Origin: Demequina capsici | GTDB taxonomy: Bacteria; Actinomycetota; Actinomycetes; Actinomycetales; Demequinaceae | NCBI RefSeq assembly: GCF_032102965.1 | Contig: NZ_CP134880.1 | Span: 124,001-188,000, forward strand | DNA length: 64,000 nucleotides | Direction of reading: 5' to 3' | Shown here: positions 43,247-53,180 of the stretch, in pieces | How positions within the stretch are numbered: the stretch's first letter is position 1 | Layout: every line of letters starts with the position of its first letter | The notes under the pieces: generated by a model | What the model saw: the letters and a program-made list of their open reading frames with translations, nothing else | Database searches by the model: none | What the model was told of the DNA's origin: nothing | Program-made: the position numbers and the translations under genes

Positions 43247-45468
43247 CGGGGAGTCACCTTCCACTGCCGTTCACCGATCGTCTCCTTCACCTGCGCCACC
43301 CGCGAGATGGTGTTCTTCCACTCGGTGTAGAACAGCGTCGCGAACAGCAGGTAGAGCCAGAACCAGCGGCGATGCCTACGGATGTCGGGCGCCGCCAGCC
43401 GCCACGCGAAGAAGGTCTGTCCCGGCCCCACCGTGGTCGTGAAGAGCGTGGTCAGCACGAACAGCGCGATGAACCAGTCCAGGTTCTGCAGACCCGCGTC
43501 GCGCCAGGCCAGGAACGCGACCAGAGGGAACATCTGGATGCTGATCCACGGATAGACCTCACGCCAGCCGAGCAGCACCGTCATGCCCAGCTTCTGGCGA
43601 AGCGTGAGGGTGCGCGACCGCCACGCCTGACGCAGATGCCGCTTGGACACCTGGAACCAGCCCTGCGCCCACCTCATCCGCTGATTCCACAGCCCATGCC
43701 ATGACGTGGGCGCGAGCTCGCGGGAGATCAGCGCGGGGTCGTTCGCGATCTGGCCCCCCGCCTCGATCACGCGCAGGCTCGAGTCGATGTCCTCCGTGAG
43801 CATGAAGCCGTGCATGCGGGTGCGGCGGAGGACGTCCGTGCGCCAGAACCCGTTCGAGCCGCCGAAGATCCCGAAGCCGTGCAGCTGGGCGCGGCCAGGG
43901 TGGCTCACCGCGTAGATCGCCTCGAACTCGACCGCGACCGTGCGCGCAGCCTTGCTTGCGGCGCCGTTGCGGATCACGCAGTGGCCCTGCACCACGTCGT
44001 AGCCGTTCGACAGCCACCGCCAGGCGCGCATGAACGAGTCGCGCTGCGGGTGGTGGTCCGCGTCGTACATGCCCACGAACTCCCCGCGCGCATGCCGCAG
44101 CGCGGCGTTGACGTTCTGCGCCTTGGACGTGGAGCCGTCCACGCGCAACGGCAGGAAGCGCGGATCGCGCTCGGCGATCTGGCGCAGCGTCCGCTCCACG
44201 AGCAGCCCGCGGGGGGTGTTGTAGGCCAGGATCACCTGCAGATCCGGGTAGTCGACGCGCAGGAACGCCTCCACCGTGTCCACGATCGTCGCGGCCTCGT
44301 TCGGCAGATACGCGGCGATCACCGCCGTCGCGGGCGGCGGCGGTGAGCCCGGCTCCTTCGGGGGCCTGACGGGGTCCAGCGCATAGAAGCCCTCGGACCA
44401 GATCAGCACTCCCGTGAACGCCAGCGCGATCACGATCGTCGGGTACATCACCACAGAGATGTCCCATCCCAGCCAATAGAGGGCCTGGTAGACGAAGAAG
44501 GGGACGACGAGGCCCAGCACCAGCGTGAGGAGGATCTGGTACGGCGTGGTGATCGCGCTCAGGAACCGCGCCGTGCGGGACGGCGCCCGCGACGTCGTGG
44601 GGCTCAGGTCCACCCGCCAGCGGACGGGCTGCAGGTCCAGATGGTCGCGCGCGGCCGCGGCGGCGATCGCCGTCCGCTCCAGCGCGGTGTCGGTGCTGAT
44701 CGCGTTCGCCGCCTCGGACCAGCCGATGCTCGGAGTCAGCCGCACGGATTCGCCCCTGACCGCGAAGCGTGCGTCGGCGATGTCCCTCGCGAAGCCGGCC
44801 AGGTCGTCGCCGAACGTGCGTGCGGCGGCGTCCACCGCGCCCACGAGCAGGTCCGCACCCGCCACTGCGAGCACCGTGCCCGCCCCGAGGCGCGCGCGCG
44901 CGAGGGCGCCGAGCTGCTCCAGGACGTCCGCCCAGCCGACGGACGCGAAGCGCGCCTCCACCATCAGCTGCTCCTCGATCGTGATCCTCGCGAGCATCAC
45001 GTGGCGGCCCGATGCGCGGATCGCCTCCACCTGCTCCCGCAGCGTGGCGACGTCGTGCAGGGCGATCCGGCGTTCCGCCGTCCGGTCGGCGCCGCCGACG
45101 TCCGCGAGATGCCGCTGCACCTGCTCCACCAGGGCCTGCGGGGTGAACGGCTTGCGCAGGTACTCGTTCGCGCCCAGTCTCAGCCCCGTCGCCGCGTCGG
45201 ACGGGTCCATCCGTGACGTGAGGAACAGCACCGGCACGGAGCCCGCCTCGTCGGTGGCGCGGAGCTTCGTGATCAGCTGGAAGCCGTCCATCTGAGGCAT
45301 CATCACGTCGCTGATCACCAGGTCGGGCGCCTCGACGGACAGGATCTCCAGCGCGTGCGGGCCGGACTCGGCCTCGATCACGTCCATCTGCTCGTGCGTG
45401 AGGACGGCGGACACGAGGGCGCGGATCATCTCGTCGTCGTCGACGACGAGCACTCGGGGTCTCTGCAC
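43243..45468 (-). CDS. Receiver - degenerate GGDEF - GT2 polysaccharide synthase fusion
   Basis: A 741-residue fusion. Residues 1-115 are a complete receiver (Asp10-Asp12 pocket, phosphoacceptor Asp54, Thr84, Lys106). Residues about 130-305 resemble a GGDEF domain, but the signature is replaced by 'AGADLLVG', with 'RLTPSIGWSEA' where 'VTVSIG' is usual. Two membrane helices follow. The GT2 domain has 'AVIAAYLPNEAATIVDTV', 'GMYDADHHP' (DxD), 'LTEDIDSSLR' (TED) and 'QRMRWAQGW' (QxxRW), the processive-synthase set; three or so C-terminal helices complete it. No PilZ domain is seen. The GTG at 45468 follows GGGAGGGAGCAC. First gene of the operon. Confidence 0.92.
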   Translation of the reverse strand: MQRPRVLVVDDDEMIRALVSAVLTHEQMDVIEAESGPHALEILSVEAPDLVISDVMMPQMDGFQLITKLRATDEAGSVPVLFLTSRMDPSDAATGLRLGANEYLRKPFTPQALVEQVQRHLADVGGADRTAERRIALHDVATLREQVEAIRASGRHVMLARITIEEQLMVEARFASVGWADVLEQLGALARARLGAGTVLAVAGADLLVGAVDAAARTFGDDLAGFARDIADARFAVRGESVRLTPSIGWSEAANAISTDTALERTAIAAAAARDHLDLQPVRWRVDLSPTTSRAPSRTARFLSAITTPYQILLTLVLGLVVPFFVYQALYWLGWDISVVMYPTIVIALAFTGVLIWSEGFYALDPVRPPKEPGSPPPPATAVIAAYLPNEAATIVDTVEAFLRVDYPDLQVILAYNTPRGLLVERTLRQIAERDPRFLPLRVDGSTSKAQNVNAALRHARGEFVGMYDADHHPQRDSFMRAWRWLSNGYDVVQGHCVIRNGAASKAARTVAVEFEAIYAVSHPGRAQLHGFGIFGGSNGFWRTDVLRRTRMHGFMLTEDIDSSLRVIEAGGQIANDPALISRELAPTSWHGLWNQRMRWAQGWFQVSKRHLRQAWRSRTLTLRQKLGMTVLLGWREVYPWISIQMFPLVAFLAWRDAGLQNLDWFIALFVLTTLFTTTVGPGQTFFAWRLAAPDIRRHRRWFWLYLLFATLFYTEWKNTISRVAQVKETIGERQWKVTPR

Positions 45469-45784
45469 GTGCTCCCTCCCGCTGCTCGACGACAGGTGCC
45501 GCACGACGGCGCAGAGGGGGATGCGCTGCCGCGTTCGCGGACGCCACGATGCTAGAGGGCGACCGGAAGCCTGGATGGGAGCCTTGCCGCGCCGGACCGG
45601 GGGGTGTGCACCGGGGCCTTCATCCTGCTTCACTTTCTTATCGGCGTCCGCGCGCAGAAGATGAGCCGGTGCACGACGGCAGTCGCGGGCCGCCGGTTCG
45701 CAGGACCTAAGCCCGACCACGATCGAACGTGATGTCTGACAGAATGATCGAGGTTCCAAACCGCTCAAGACATCAGGAGTCACC
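45469..45784. other. Divergent intergenic region between the GT2 operon and fbaA
   Basis: About 316 bases with no supportable gene. It must hold promoters for both directions. A CAGAAT-like -10 candidate lies near 45740 toward fbaA, without a clear -35. No large dyad was found. Confidence 0.6.
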
Positions 45785-46804
45785 ATGGCCATCGCCACCA
45801 CTGAGTCGTACGCCGCGATGCTGGACGCCGCCAAGGCCGGCGGCTACGCGTTCCCCGCGATCAACATCACCTCGTCCTCTTCCGTCACCGCAGCCATCCA
45901 GGGCTTCGCTGAGGCAGAGTCCGACGGCATCATCCAGGTCTCCGTCGGTGGCGGCCAGTACGCCTCGGGCTCGACCATCAAGGACGCCGTGGTCGGCTCG
46001 CTCGCGCTCGCGGCCTACGCCCGCGTCGTCGCCGAGAAGTACGGCGTGACCATCGCGCTCCACACCGACCACTGCCACAAGGTCTACCTCGAGGAGTGGC
46101 TCAAGCCGCTGCTGAAGCTCGAGGCCGAGTCGATCGCCGCGGGCAAGGGCCCCATCTTCAACTCGCACATGTGGGACGGCTCGTCCGTGCCGATGGACGA
46201 GAACCTGCTGATCGCCGAGGAGCTGCTCGAGATGTCGCAGGCCGCTGACACGATCCTCGAGATCGAGATCGGCGTCGTCGGAGGCGAGGAGGACGGCCAC
46301 TCGGCCGAGGTCAACGAGAAGCTGTACTCGAGCCCCGAGGACGGCATCAAGACCATCGAGAAGCTCGGTCTGGGCGAGAAGGGCCGCTACCTGACCGCCA
46401 TGACCTTCGGCAACGTGCACGGCGCGTACAAGCCGGGTGCCGTCAAGCTGCGCCCTGAGATCCTCGGTGACATCCAGGCCGCCGCTGCCGAGAAGTTCGG
46501 CAAGGAGAAGCCGTTCGACCTGGTCTTCCACGGTGGCTCCGGCTCGACCGCGGAGGAGATCGCCACGGCCGTCTCGCACGGTGTCATCAAGATGAACATC
46601 GACACGGACACGCAGTACGCGTACACGCGTCCTGTCGTGGACCACATGATGAAGAACTACGACGGCGTCCTCAAGGTGGACGGCGAGTGGGGCAACAAGA
46701 AGGCCTACGACCCGCGCGCCTGGGGCAAGCTCGCCGAGGCCGGCATGGCCGCCCGCGTCGTCGAGGCCTGCCAGCAGCTCGGTTCGGCCGGCAAGAAGAT
46801 CTGA
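45785..46804 (+). CDS. fbaA: Class II fructose-bisphosphate aldolase
   Basis: A 339-residue glycolytic/gluconeogenic enzyme that splits fructose-1,6-bisphosphate. 'VTIALHTDHCHKVYLEEWLKPLL' contains the zinc-binding His and catalytic Asp, 'GVVGGEEDGHS' the mobile loop, 'TFGNVHGAYKPG' another zinc His, 'VFHGGSGSTAEEI' and 'GVIKMNIDTDTQYAYTRP' the phosphate-binding loops. The length and sequence fit the class IIA-like actinobacterial form. CAGGAGTCACC precedes the ATG. A strong terminator follows. Confidence 0.97.
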   Translation: MAIATTESYAAMLDAAKAGGYAFPAINITSSSSVTAAIQGFAEAESDGIIQVSVGGGQYASGSTIKDAVVGSLALAAYARVVAEKYGVTIALHTDHCHKVYLEEWLKPLLKLEAESIAAGKGPIFNSHMWDGSSVPMDENLLIAEELLEMSQAADTILEIEIGVVGGEEDGHSAEVNEKLYSSPEDGIKTIEKLGLGEKGRYLTAMTFGNVHGAYKPGAVKLRPEILGDIQAAAAEKFGKEKPFDLVFHGGSGSTAEEIATAVSHGVIKMNIDTDTQYAYTRPVVDHMMKNYDGVLKVDGEWGNKKAYDPRAWGKLAEAGMAARVVEACQQLGSAGKKI

Positions 46805-46820
46805 CGATCCGATTCGTGAG

Positions 46821-46855
46821 CTGAGCCCCCGCGGTCCTCGACCTCGGGGGCTCAG
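46821..46855 (+). terminator. Terminator after fbaA
   Basis: CTGAGCCCCCG (46821-46831) pairs with CGGGGGCTCAG (46845-46855), 11 bp, with a 13-base loop. Confidence 0.9.
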
Positions 46856-46990
46856 CCACGTTCGGGCATCGTCCGGTTCACGAGCGGTGCGGCGCGCGTG
46901 TCACGTGCGTCGCACCGGACAGATAACCTTCTGTGGGGCGTTCATCGGCCCCACGCAAACGACCAAGCCCCCGGCGGAGCATCGGGGTGA

Positions 46991-48298
<1,308 letters not shown>

Positions 48299-48370
48299 GG
48301 GTGGCGCGCCTCGTTGTGCCTCGTGTCATGGTCGGGGTCGGGGGGCGTCACGGCGGGTCACGATCCGTGT

Positions 48371-48376
48371 CCTAGT
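48371..48376. repeat. Target site duplication of the IS481 element (left copy)
   Basis: CCTAGT at 48371-48376 matches CCTAGT at 49462-49467. It fits the NCTAGN target and 6-bp duplication known for IS481. Confidence 0.92.
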
Positions 48377-49364
48377 TGTAGTGCCCAGGGAGGTTGTTCA
48401 ACCTGGTGATGGGTGGAACCTTGCCGATGGCGGAGTGTTGCCGGTGGTGGTTGTAGAAGTGCAGCCAGGCCGGTAGGGCGGCTCGGCGGGCTTTCTCGGA
48501 GTTGTAGTGCTTCGAGTATGCCCAGCCGTCCGCCAGGGTGCGGTGGAAGCGTTCGATCTTGCCGTTGGTCTGGGGCCGGTACGGCCGGGTACGGCGGTGC
48601 TTGATGCCCAGGTCGCGGCAGGTATCGCGCCAGGCATTCGAGCGGTAGCAGCTGCCGTTGTCGGACAGCACGGCTTCGACGTGGACGCCGCGGGCGGCGA
48701 ACCACGCGACTGCACGGACCAGGACTCCGATCGCGGTGGCGGCGGTCTCATCGTTGTGGATCTCGGCGTACGCGACGCGGGAGTGGTCGTCGATGACCGT
48801 GTGGACGTACGCGTGACGCATCAGCACGCCTCGGTGCTTAGAGCGGTCCTTGCCTGGCGTGCCGGCCCGGTTGCGCCATCCTTGCTGCCGTCCGACGGTG
48901 CGCCACCCGCCGCCATCAGGGATGTTGCCCAGCTTCTTCACATCGACGTGGATCAGCGAGCCAGGATGGTCGTGCTCGTAGCGCCGGGCAGGCTCACCCG
49001 TGGCGACGTCGACGTGGGACAGGCGGTTCAGGCGGCAGCGTTTCAGCACGGCGTACACGGTCGACGCGGGCACGCCCGTGAGGGAAGCGATCTCCACTGG
49101 CCCGCGTCTGGTCTTGATGCGCTTGTGCACGATCTTGCGCACCAATGGTTGCGCCGTCTTGTTTGGTGAGCGGTGTGGGCGTGAGGAGCGGTCGTCCATG
49201 CCGACCCGACCCATCTCGAGGTAGCGCTGCACCCACTTCGCCGCCGTGGGCCAGGAGACACGGAAGTAGCGGGCCGCTTCAGCGATGCTCCAGCCGTCAT
49301 CGACGACCATCCGACCGATCCGGGCGCGTTGGACAGGAGTGAGCGCGGCATTAGCGTGGGACAC
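48372..49364 (-). CDS. IS481-family transposase (DDE)
   Basis: A 330-residue transposase. The N-terminal helix-turn-helix is 'DGWSIAEAARYFRVSWPTAAKWVQRYLEMG'. The rve core has the DDE residues in 'SLIHVDVKKLG' (Asp), 'VLSDNGSCYRSNAW' (Asp) and 'TNGKIERFHRTLADGW' (Glu). The GTG at 49364 follows GGAGG by five bases, better than a longer frame through the end repeat. The stop codon (48372-48374) lies in the duplicated target, so insertion itself supplied it. Confidence 0.94.
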   Translation of the reverse strand: MSHANAALTPVQRARIGRMVVDDGWSIAEAARYFRVSWPTAAKWVQRYLEMGRVGMDDRSSRPHRSPNKTAQPLVRKIVHKRIKTRRGPVEIASLTGVPASTVYAVLKRCRLNRLSHVDVATGEPARRYEHDHPGSLIHVDVKKLGNIPDGGGWRTVGRQQGWRNRAGTPGKDRSKHRGVLMRHAYVHTVIDDHSRVAYAEIHNDETAATAIGVLVRAVAWFAARGVHVEAVLSDNGSCYRSNAWRDTCRDLGIKHRRTRPYRPQTNGKIERFHRTLADGWAYSKHYNSEKARRAALPAWLHFYNHHRQHSAIGKVPPITRLNNLPGHYN

Positions 49365-49461
49365 GAGAACCTCCAGGTTCAGAGCGAAGTGGTAGCAACT
49401 CCACTCTGCCTGGAGGTTCTCTTCATCGCCCAAGATTCAAACAACGTCCCTGGGCACTACA
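48377..49461. mobile_element. IS481-family insertion sequence, 1085 bp, intact
   Basis: The left end TGTAGTGCCCAGGGAGG (from 48377) and the complement of the right end TGTAGTGCCCAGGGACG (ending 49461) form terminal inverted repeats of about 25 bp with few mismatches. It has one transposase gene on the minus strand, and a perfect 6-bp CCTAGT duplication on both sides. Perfect ends and duplication suggest a recent insertion into the gap downstream of purA. Confidence 0.95.
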
Positions 49462-49467
49462 CCTAGT
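49462..49467. repeat. Target site duplication of the IS481 element (right copy)
   Basis: CCTAGT, the partner of 48371-48376. The following 240 bases (to 49707) hold no gene; only small GC hairpins such as CGGAGC-ATCC-GCTCCG at 49484-49499 are seen. Confidence 0.92.
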
Positions 49468-49707
49468 TGACACATCCCCCTTGCGGAGCATCCGCTCCGG
49501 GTCTAGCCTCGGAACGCACGATAGGCGGGCGCTTCACCAGCCCGCCATTCGCTGAGGGGCCCCTGGCGGGGGCCAGGCTCGCGCGCCGTACCTGGATCGA
49601 TGAGGGGTGGCGGGGCGCGGAAGGGGGCGCGGGAGGGCGCCCGCCAGGGGTGTGCTCCTCAGCGCGCACAGGCGTCCGTGCATCGGACCCTGCGCTCAGT
49701 CCGCAGG

Positions 49708-50826
49708 TCACCTGTCCTTCAGCGCCGCCAGCAGGGATCCGGCGGGCCGGAGCCCGAGCCCGATGACGACGACCGTCGTGCTGATCAGCGTGAGCGCAGC
49801 GTGTGCGGAGCCGAGCGCCACGGCGGTGTGCGCGTCGCCCGTCAGAAGAGTGGCGAGGCCGATCCCGCCGCACCATCCGAGCAGCCCTCCTGCGGTCGCG
49901 AGGACAGCCCATTCGGTCGCCTGCATCAGCATCCGAGGGAACGCCTTCATGCTGAACGTCGCGTAGATCGCGATCTGCGAGCGGCGGAACCATTGCACCA
50001 TCGCCCACAGGAGGCTGAGCACCAGGGCAGCCGCGGCCCAGAGCCATCTCAGCGGGCGGTCCTGGAACGCCGTCGTGTAGTCCACGGTGAACTCGGACTG
50101 GAGGAGCCTCGTGGCTACGACGGCGGGACCTGCCTCGCTCGCCAAGAGGCTCGACAGGGAGTCCTTGACCGGCGCATAGTGTGCGGCGTCGGTCTCCACG
50201 TAGCACGTGTCGGCGTCGCCGGTCAGGAGCGCGGGTGTGAAGAGCGCGCCGTCGAACTGATCCCCCAGCCGGGAGGTGTCGGCGACGCGGACCCGCAGGG
50301 GTGCGCTGGTCTGCCCCATGGTGCCCGAGCCCTCGACGACCGCGACCGAGACGGTGTCGCCGTCCACGACTCCGGTGCGCTCCGAGAGGCCACCGCTGAC
50401 GATCACCACCCCGTCGGCGGCCGCGTCGATGCCGAGGAGGTCGAAGGCGCCGCTCGAGACGTCGTACATGCTCACGCGACCGCCGGGCAGATGTGCCAAT
50501 GTGGCGACCTGAGCGGTGTCCTTCAGCGCGAAGGAACCCGTCACCCCGTCGAGCCCCGACAGTCCTTCGCATGTCCGTGCGTCGAGCGGGGTCGACGCAC
50601 CATCGGCGCTGGGCCCTGTGGCGATGAGGACGCGGCCGCCGGCCGCCACCCACGCGGCCTCGTGCTCGATAAGGGAGGTGACACCGAGCGTGTCCGCCAC
50701 GGCAGGGGCTGCCGTGAGCAGCGCCACCGCGACGATGATCAGCACCGACGTCCAGCGGCCAGTCTGTGCGGTGCGCGCACCCTCGCTGGCGGCGAGCGAC
50801 GCAGGCCAGGCGCGTTCGGCGCTCAC
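49708..50826 (-). CDS. ABC transporter permease, MacB/FtsX-like half-size
   Basis: A 372-residue permease starting at a GTG that overlaps the ATPase stop. One N-terminal membrane helix (TSVLIIVAVALLTAAPAVAD) is followed by a large extracellular domain of about 200 residues (VADTSRLGDQFDGALFTPALL and so on), then three C-terminal helices (WLWAAAALVLSLLWAMVQWF, WAVLATAGGLLGWCGGIGLATLL, HAALTLISTTVVVIGLGL). This 1+3 topology is the MacB/FtsX mechanotransmission type, working in the envelope rather than for import. Confidence 0.83.
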   Translation of the reverse strand: MSAERAWPASLAASEGARTAQTGRWTSVLIIVAVALLTAAPAVADTLGVTSLIEHEAAWVAAGGRVLIATGPSADGASTPLDARTCEGLSGLDGVTGSFALKDTAQVATLAHLPGGRVSMYDVSSGAFDLLGIDAAADGVVIVSGGLSERTGVVDGDTVSVAVVEGSGTMGQTSAPLRVRVADTSRLGDQFDGALFTPALLTGDADTCYVETDAAHYAPVKDSLSSLLASEAGPAVVATRLLQSEFTVDYTTAFQDRPLRWLWAAAALVLSLLWAMVQWFRRSQIAIYATFSMKAFPRMLMQATEWAVLATAGGLLGWCGGIGLATLLTGDAHTAVALGSAHAALTLISTTVVVIGLGLRPAGSLLAALKDR

Positions 50827-51476
50827 GGCACCCTCCCAGGACGCGTGTGCAGCGCTCCGTCGCGCAGCTCGAATGTCATGTCGCAGCGCGCGGCCACCTC
50901 GAGGTCGTGGGTCACGATGACGACGGTGCGGTCGCCTCGCGCATCGATCATCGCGTCGAGGACGGCGGCCGAGGTGCGTGCATCGAGCTGGCCGGTCGGT
51001 TCGTCGGCAAGCAGGAGCGGTCGGTTCGACGCCATCGCCCTGGCGATGGCGACCCGCTGGGCCTCGCCGCCCGAGAGGGTGCGTGCGGGGTCCCTCTCGC
51101 GTCCTGCCATCCCCACGCGCGCAAGGCAGTCCTTCGCCCGGCTCAGCGCGTCCGCCTTGGGTGCGCCGTCCGAGTGTGCGCCGATCGCCGCGTTGTCGAG
51201 CACGTTCCGGGCGGGCAGAAGCGACACCGTCTGGAAGACCCAGGTCGCTGCCTCGGCGAGCGGATGGCCGATCCCCCTCGAGTCGACGGCCTCGATGCTC
51301 CCGGTGCGCAGGGGAAGAAGGTCGCCCATGAGCGACAGCAGGGTGGTCTTCCCCGAGCCGGACGGGCCGATGATCGCAGCGGCCGTGCCTGCGGGGATGT
51401 CGCACGACACGGAGGTCAGCACGGGATGGTCGCCGCGAGGGTAGGTGAAGCCGACGTCGCGCACGACTAGCCGCAC
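50823..51476 (-). CDS. ABC transporter ATP-binding protein
   Basis: A 217-residue LolD/MacB-type ATPase. 'AAIIGPSGSGKTTLLSLMGDLLPL' is Walker A, 'TLSGGEAQRVAIARAMASNRPLLLADEPTGQLD' the signature and Walker B, and 'VVIVTHDLEVA' the switch His. It starts at a GTG and overlaps the adaptor gene by ten bases and the permease by four, so the three form one transporter. Confidence 0.95.
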   Translation of the reverse strand: MRLVVRDVGFTYPRGDHPVLTSVSCDIPAGTAAAIIGPSGSGKTTLLSLMGDLLPLRTGSIEAVDSRGIGHPLAEAATWVFQTVSLLPARNVLDNAAIGAHSDGAPKADALSRAKDCLARVGMAGRERDPARTLSGGEAQRVAIARAMASNRPLLLADEPTGQLDARTSAAVLDAMIDARGDRTVVIVTHDLEVAARCDMTFELRDGALHTRPGRVP

Positions 51477-52522
51477 GTCAGGTCCTTGCGGGCCTCACGC
51501 GGGTTGACGAGCACATCCTGGCCCACGAGGGAGGGGTCGAGCTGGACGGTGCCGAGGTCGCCGCCGGTCGGCTGGACCACGACGGGCGCACCGTCGACGG
51601 ACGGGAAGATGCAGGTGCGGCCTTCGTCGTCGGACACCACGGCGGACGAGGGAACGGCGCCGACGACGAGGGGTTCGGCGCGGCGAACGGTCGCCACTCC
51701 GTCCGTCACCGCGCCCATGGCGGCTGCGATCGAGGCGACCGCCGCGGGGTCGGCGACCGTTCCGGACCCGGCGGCGTAAGCGGCGGTGACGCCGTAGGCG
51801 TCGATCTCCCAGTCGCCGTCCTGGGGGATGACCGAGGTCTCCGCGACTTTCACCGAGAGAGGCGCATCCGCCGCCTCCCACAGCGTGGTGCCCGGAGCGA
51901 TCTCCTGTGCGACGCTGACGTCGACGGTGGCCACCGTCGAGGCGCTCGCGTCGAGCCAGACGAGCGAGGCCCGTGACAGGATCGGGTTCTTCTGGCCGTA
52001 GCCATGGGTCGCGTTGAACGCGATGATCGCGGTCCGCGTGGCACGGCCCGCCTTGCCGTCGGGATCGGCGTCCAGGTATCCGAGCGTGACCAGGAGCTGC
52101 TGGGCGGCCGTGACGTCGTCGCCCGAGTCTCCTTCGGTGATGTCGCGGTAAAGGGGACGGTCCGAGGCGTAGGCGATCACGTCGCCTGCGTCCACCGTCA
52201 TGATGACGTCGCCGGCGTGGACGTCCGAGCCGGGGGCGACGTTGAGGGAGGTGATGGTCCCCGTGGCTTGGGCGGTGGCGACGGTCGGGGTCGCATACGT
52301 GAGCGATATGCCCACCTGTGCCTCGTCGTAGCGTTCCACCGACTCGACCTTGGCGACGAGGGGCTCAGGGGCGGCGGCCGACTCCAGAGGCGAGCGGGAC
52401 GCCGCGATGTACACGAGCACTCCTGCACCTGCCAGAGCCCCGATGAGGACGACGACGAGCGTGGCGCGGGCTACCAGTCGCCAGGAATGCGGGGCGCGTT
52501 CGCCACGCTCGTCGCCGCTCAT
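51467..52522 (-). CDS. Membrane-fusion/adaptor protein with peptidoglycan-binding domain
   Basis: A 351-residue protein. An N-terminal membrane helix (LVARATLVVVLIGALAGAGVLVYIAAS) is followed by a lipoyl-like HlyD hairpin ('GTITSLNVAPGSDVHAGDVIMTVDAGDVI'), with a PG_binding_1 domain inserted ('DVTAAQQLLVTLGYLDADPDGKAGRATRTAIIAFNATHG') and a beta-rich C-terminus. This layout is typical of actinobacterial MacA-like adaptors that tie an ABC exporter to the wall. The ATG overlaps the lipoprotein stop. Confidence 0.88.
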   Translation of the reverse strand: MSGDERGERAPHSWRLVARATLVVVLIGALAGAGVLVYIAASRSPLESAAAPEPLVAKVESVERYDEAQVGISLTYATPTVATAQATGTITSLNVAPGSDVHAGDVIMTVDAGDVIAYASDRPLYRDITEGDSGDDVTAAQQLLVTLGYLDADPDGKAGRATRTAIIAFNATHGYGQKNPILSRASLVWLDASASTVATVDVSVAQEIAPGTTLWEAADAPLSVKVAETSVIPQDGDWEIDAYGVTAAYAAGSGTVADPAAVASIAAAMGAVTDGVATVRRAEPLVVGAVPSSAVVSDDEGRTCIFPSVDGAPVVVQPTGGDLGTVQLDPSLVGQDVLVNPREARKDLTCG

Positions 52523-53169
52523 TCGGCCCCTGTCTCGGTGAAGCAGTTCGTTCCCTCGCTGGAGTAGCCCAGGCCAGCGGCGAGCCGTCGCAACTCGTCG
52601 TTCGTCGCTGAGGGGTCGACCGTGGCGCCCTGATGCTCCAGGCAGGCGATGAACTCGTCGCGTACCTGGGTGAAGTAGGCGTCCTCCGCTTCCTGGTTGG
52701 CGTCGCTCAGCTGGTACTCCGTCTCCAGGTAGAAGCTGTGGGTGGCCAGGCAGCCGTCGGAGATCTCTGTGGTCTGCGACTCGGTGAGCCCCGGCGCCGT
52801 AGCGGCGTATGCGTAGTCGATCTTCGGATAGGGGCCGCTCGAATCGACCTCACCCCCGATGACGTCGATCCCTGCGTCACGCATGCAGTCGAGGGCGAGG
52901 TGCACGCCCTCCTCATACTCTGCGAACGTCACGACGCCGTCCGACAGCGCCTCCCGCTGCGCGTCGCTCATCTCCGAGAGCGGTGCGAACTCCGGGATCT
53001 CCGCCGCGGCGGCATCCCAGACGCCGTAGAGCGACGAGTCCGAGGAGGGAGCTTCCCCGCCCGAGCCGCCTGCCGAGCATGCTGTGAGCACCAATGCGGC
53101 GACGATCGCCGACGCCGATCTCCCCGGACCGGCAAGGCGAGTCTGCCGCCAAGTGCGGTGGCGCCACAT
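52519..53169 (-). CDS. Lipoprotein of the exporter operon (paralogue B)
   Basis: A 216-residue lipoprotein. The signal peptide ends in the lipobox 'LVLTAC'. The body has 'LSDGVVTFAEYEEGVHLALDCMRDAGIDV', which resembles an EF-hand-like helix, and the C-terminal 'VRDEFIACLEHQGATVDPSATNDELRRLA...NCFTETGAE'. These same blocks occur in the lipoprotein at 53637-54266, so the two are paralogues. It probably lies on the outer membrane face, working with the exporter. ATG at 53169. Confidence 0.85.
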   Translation of the reverse strand: MWRHRTWRQTRLAGPGRSASAIVAALVLTACSAGGSGGEAPSSDSSLYGVWDAAAAEIPEFAPLSEMSDAQREALSDGVVTFAEYEEGVHLALDCMRDAGIDVIGGEVDSSGPYPKIDYAYAATAPGLTESQTTEISDGCLATHSFYLETEYQLSDANQEAEDAYFTQVRDEFIACLEHQGATVDPSATNDELRRLAAGLGYSSEGTNCFTETGAE

Positions 53170-53180
53170 GTTCGCGCGAC

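Noticed and set aside
43540..43720. PilZ c-di-GMP-binding domain at the end of the GT2 synthase
   Set aside because: No RxxxR or DxSxxG motif was found; only membrane helices and a short basic tail follow the QxxRW region.
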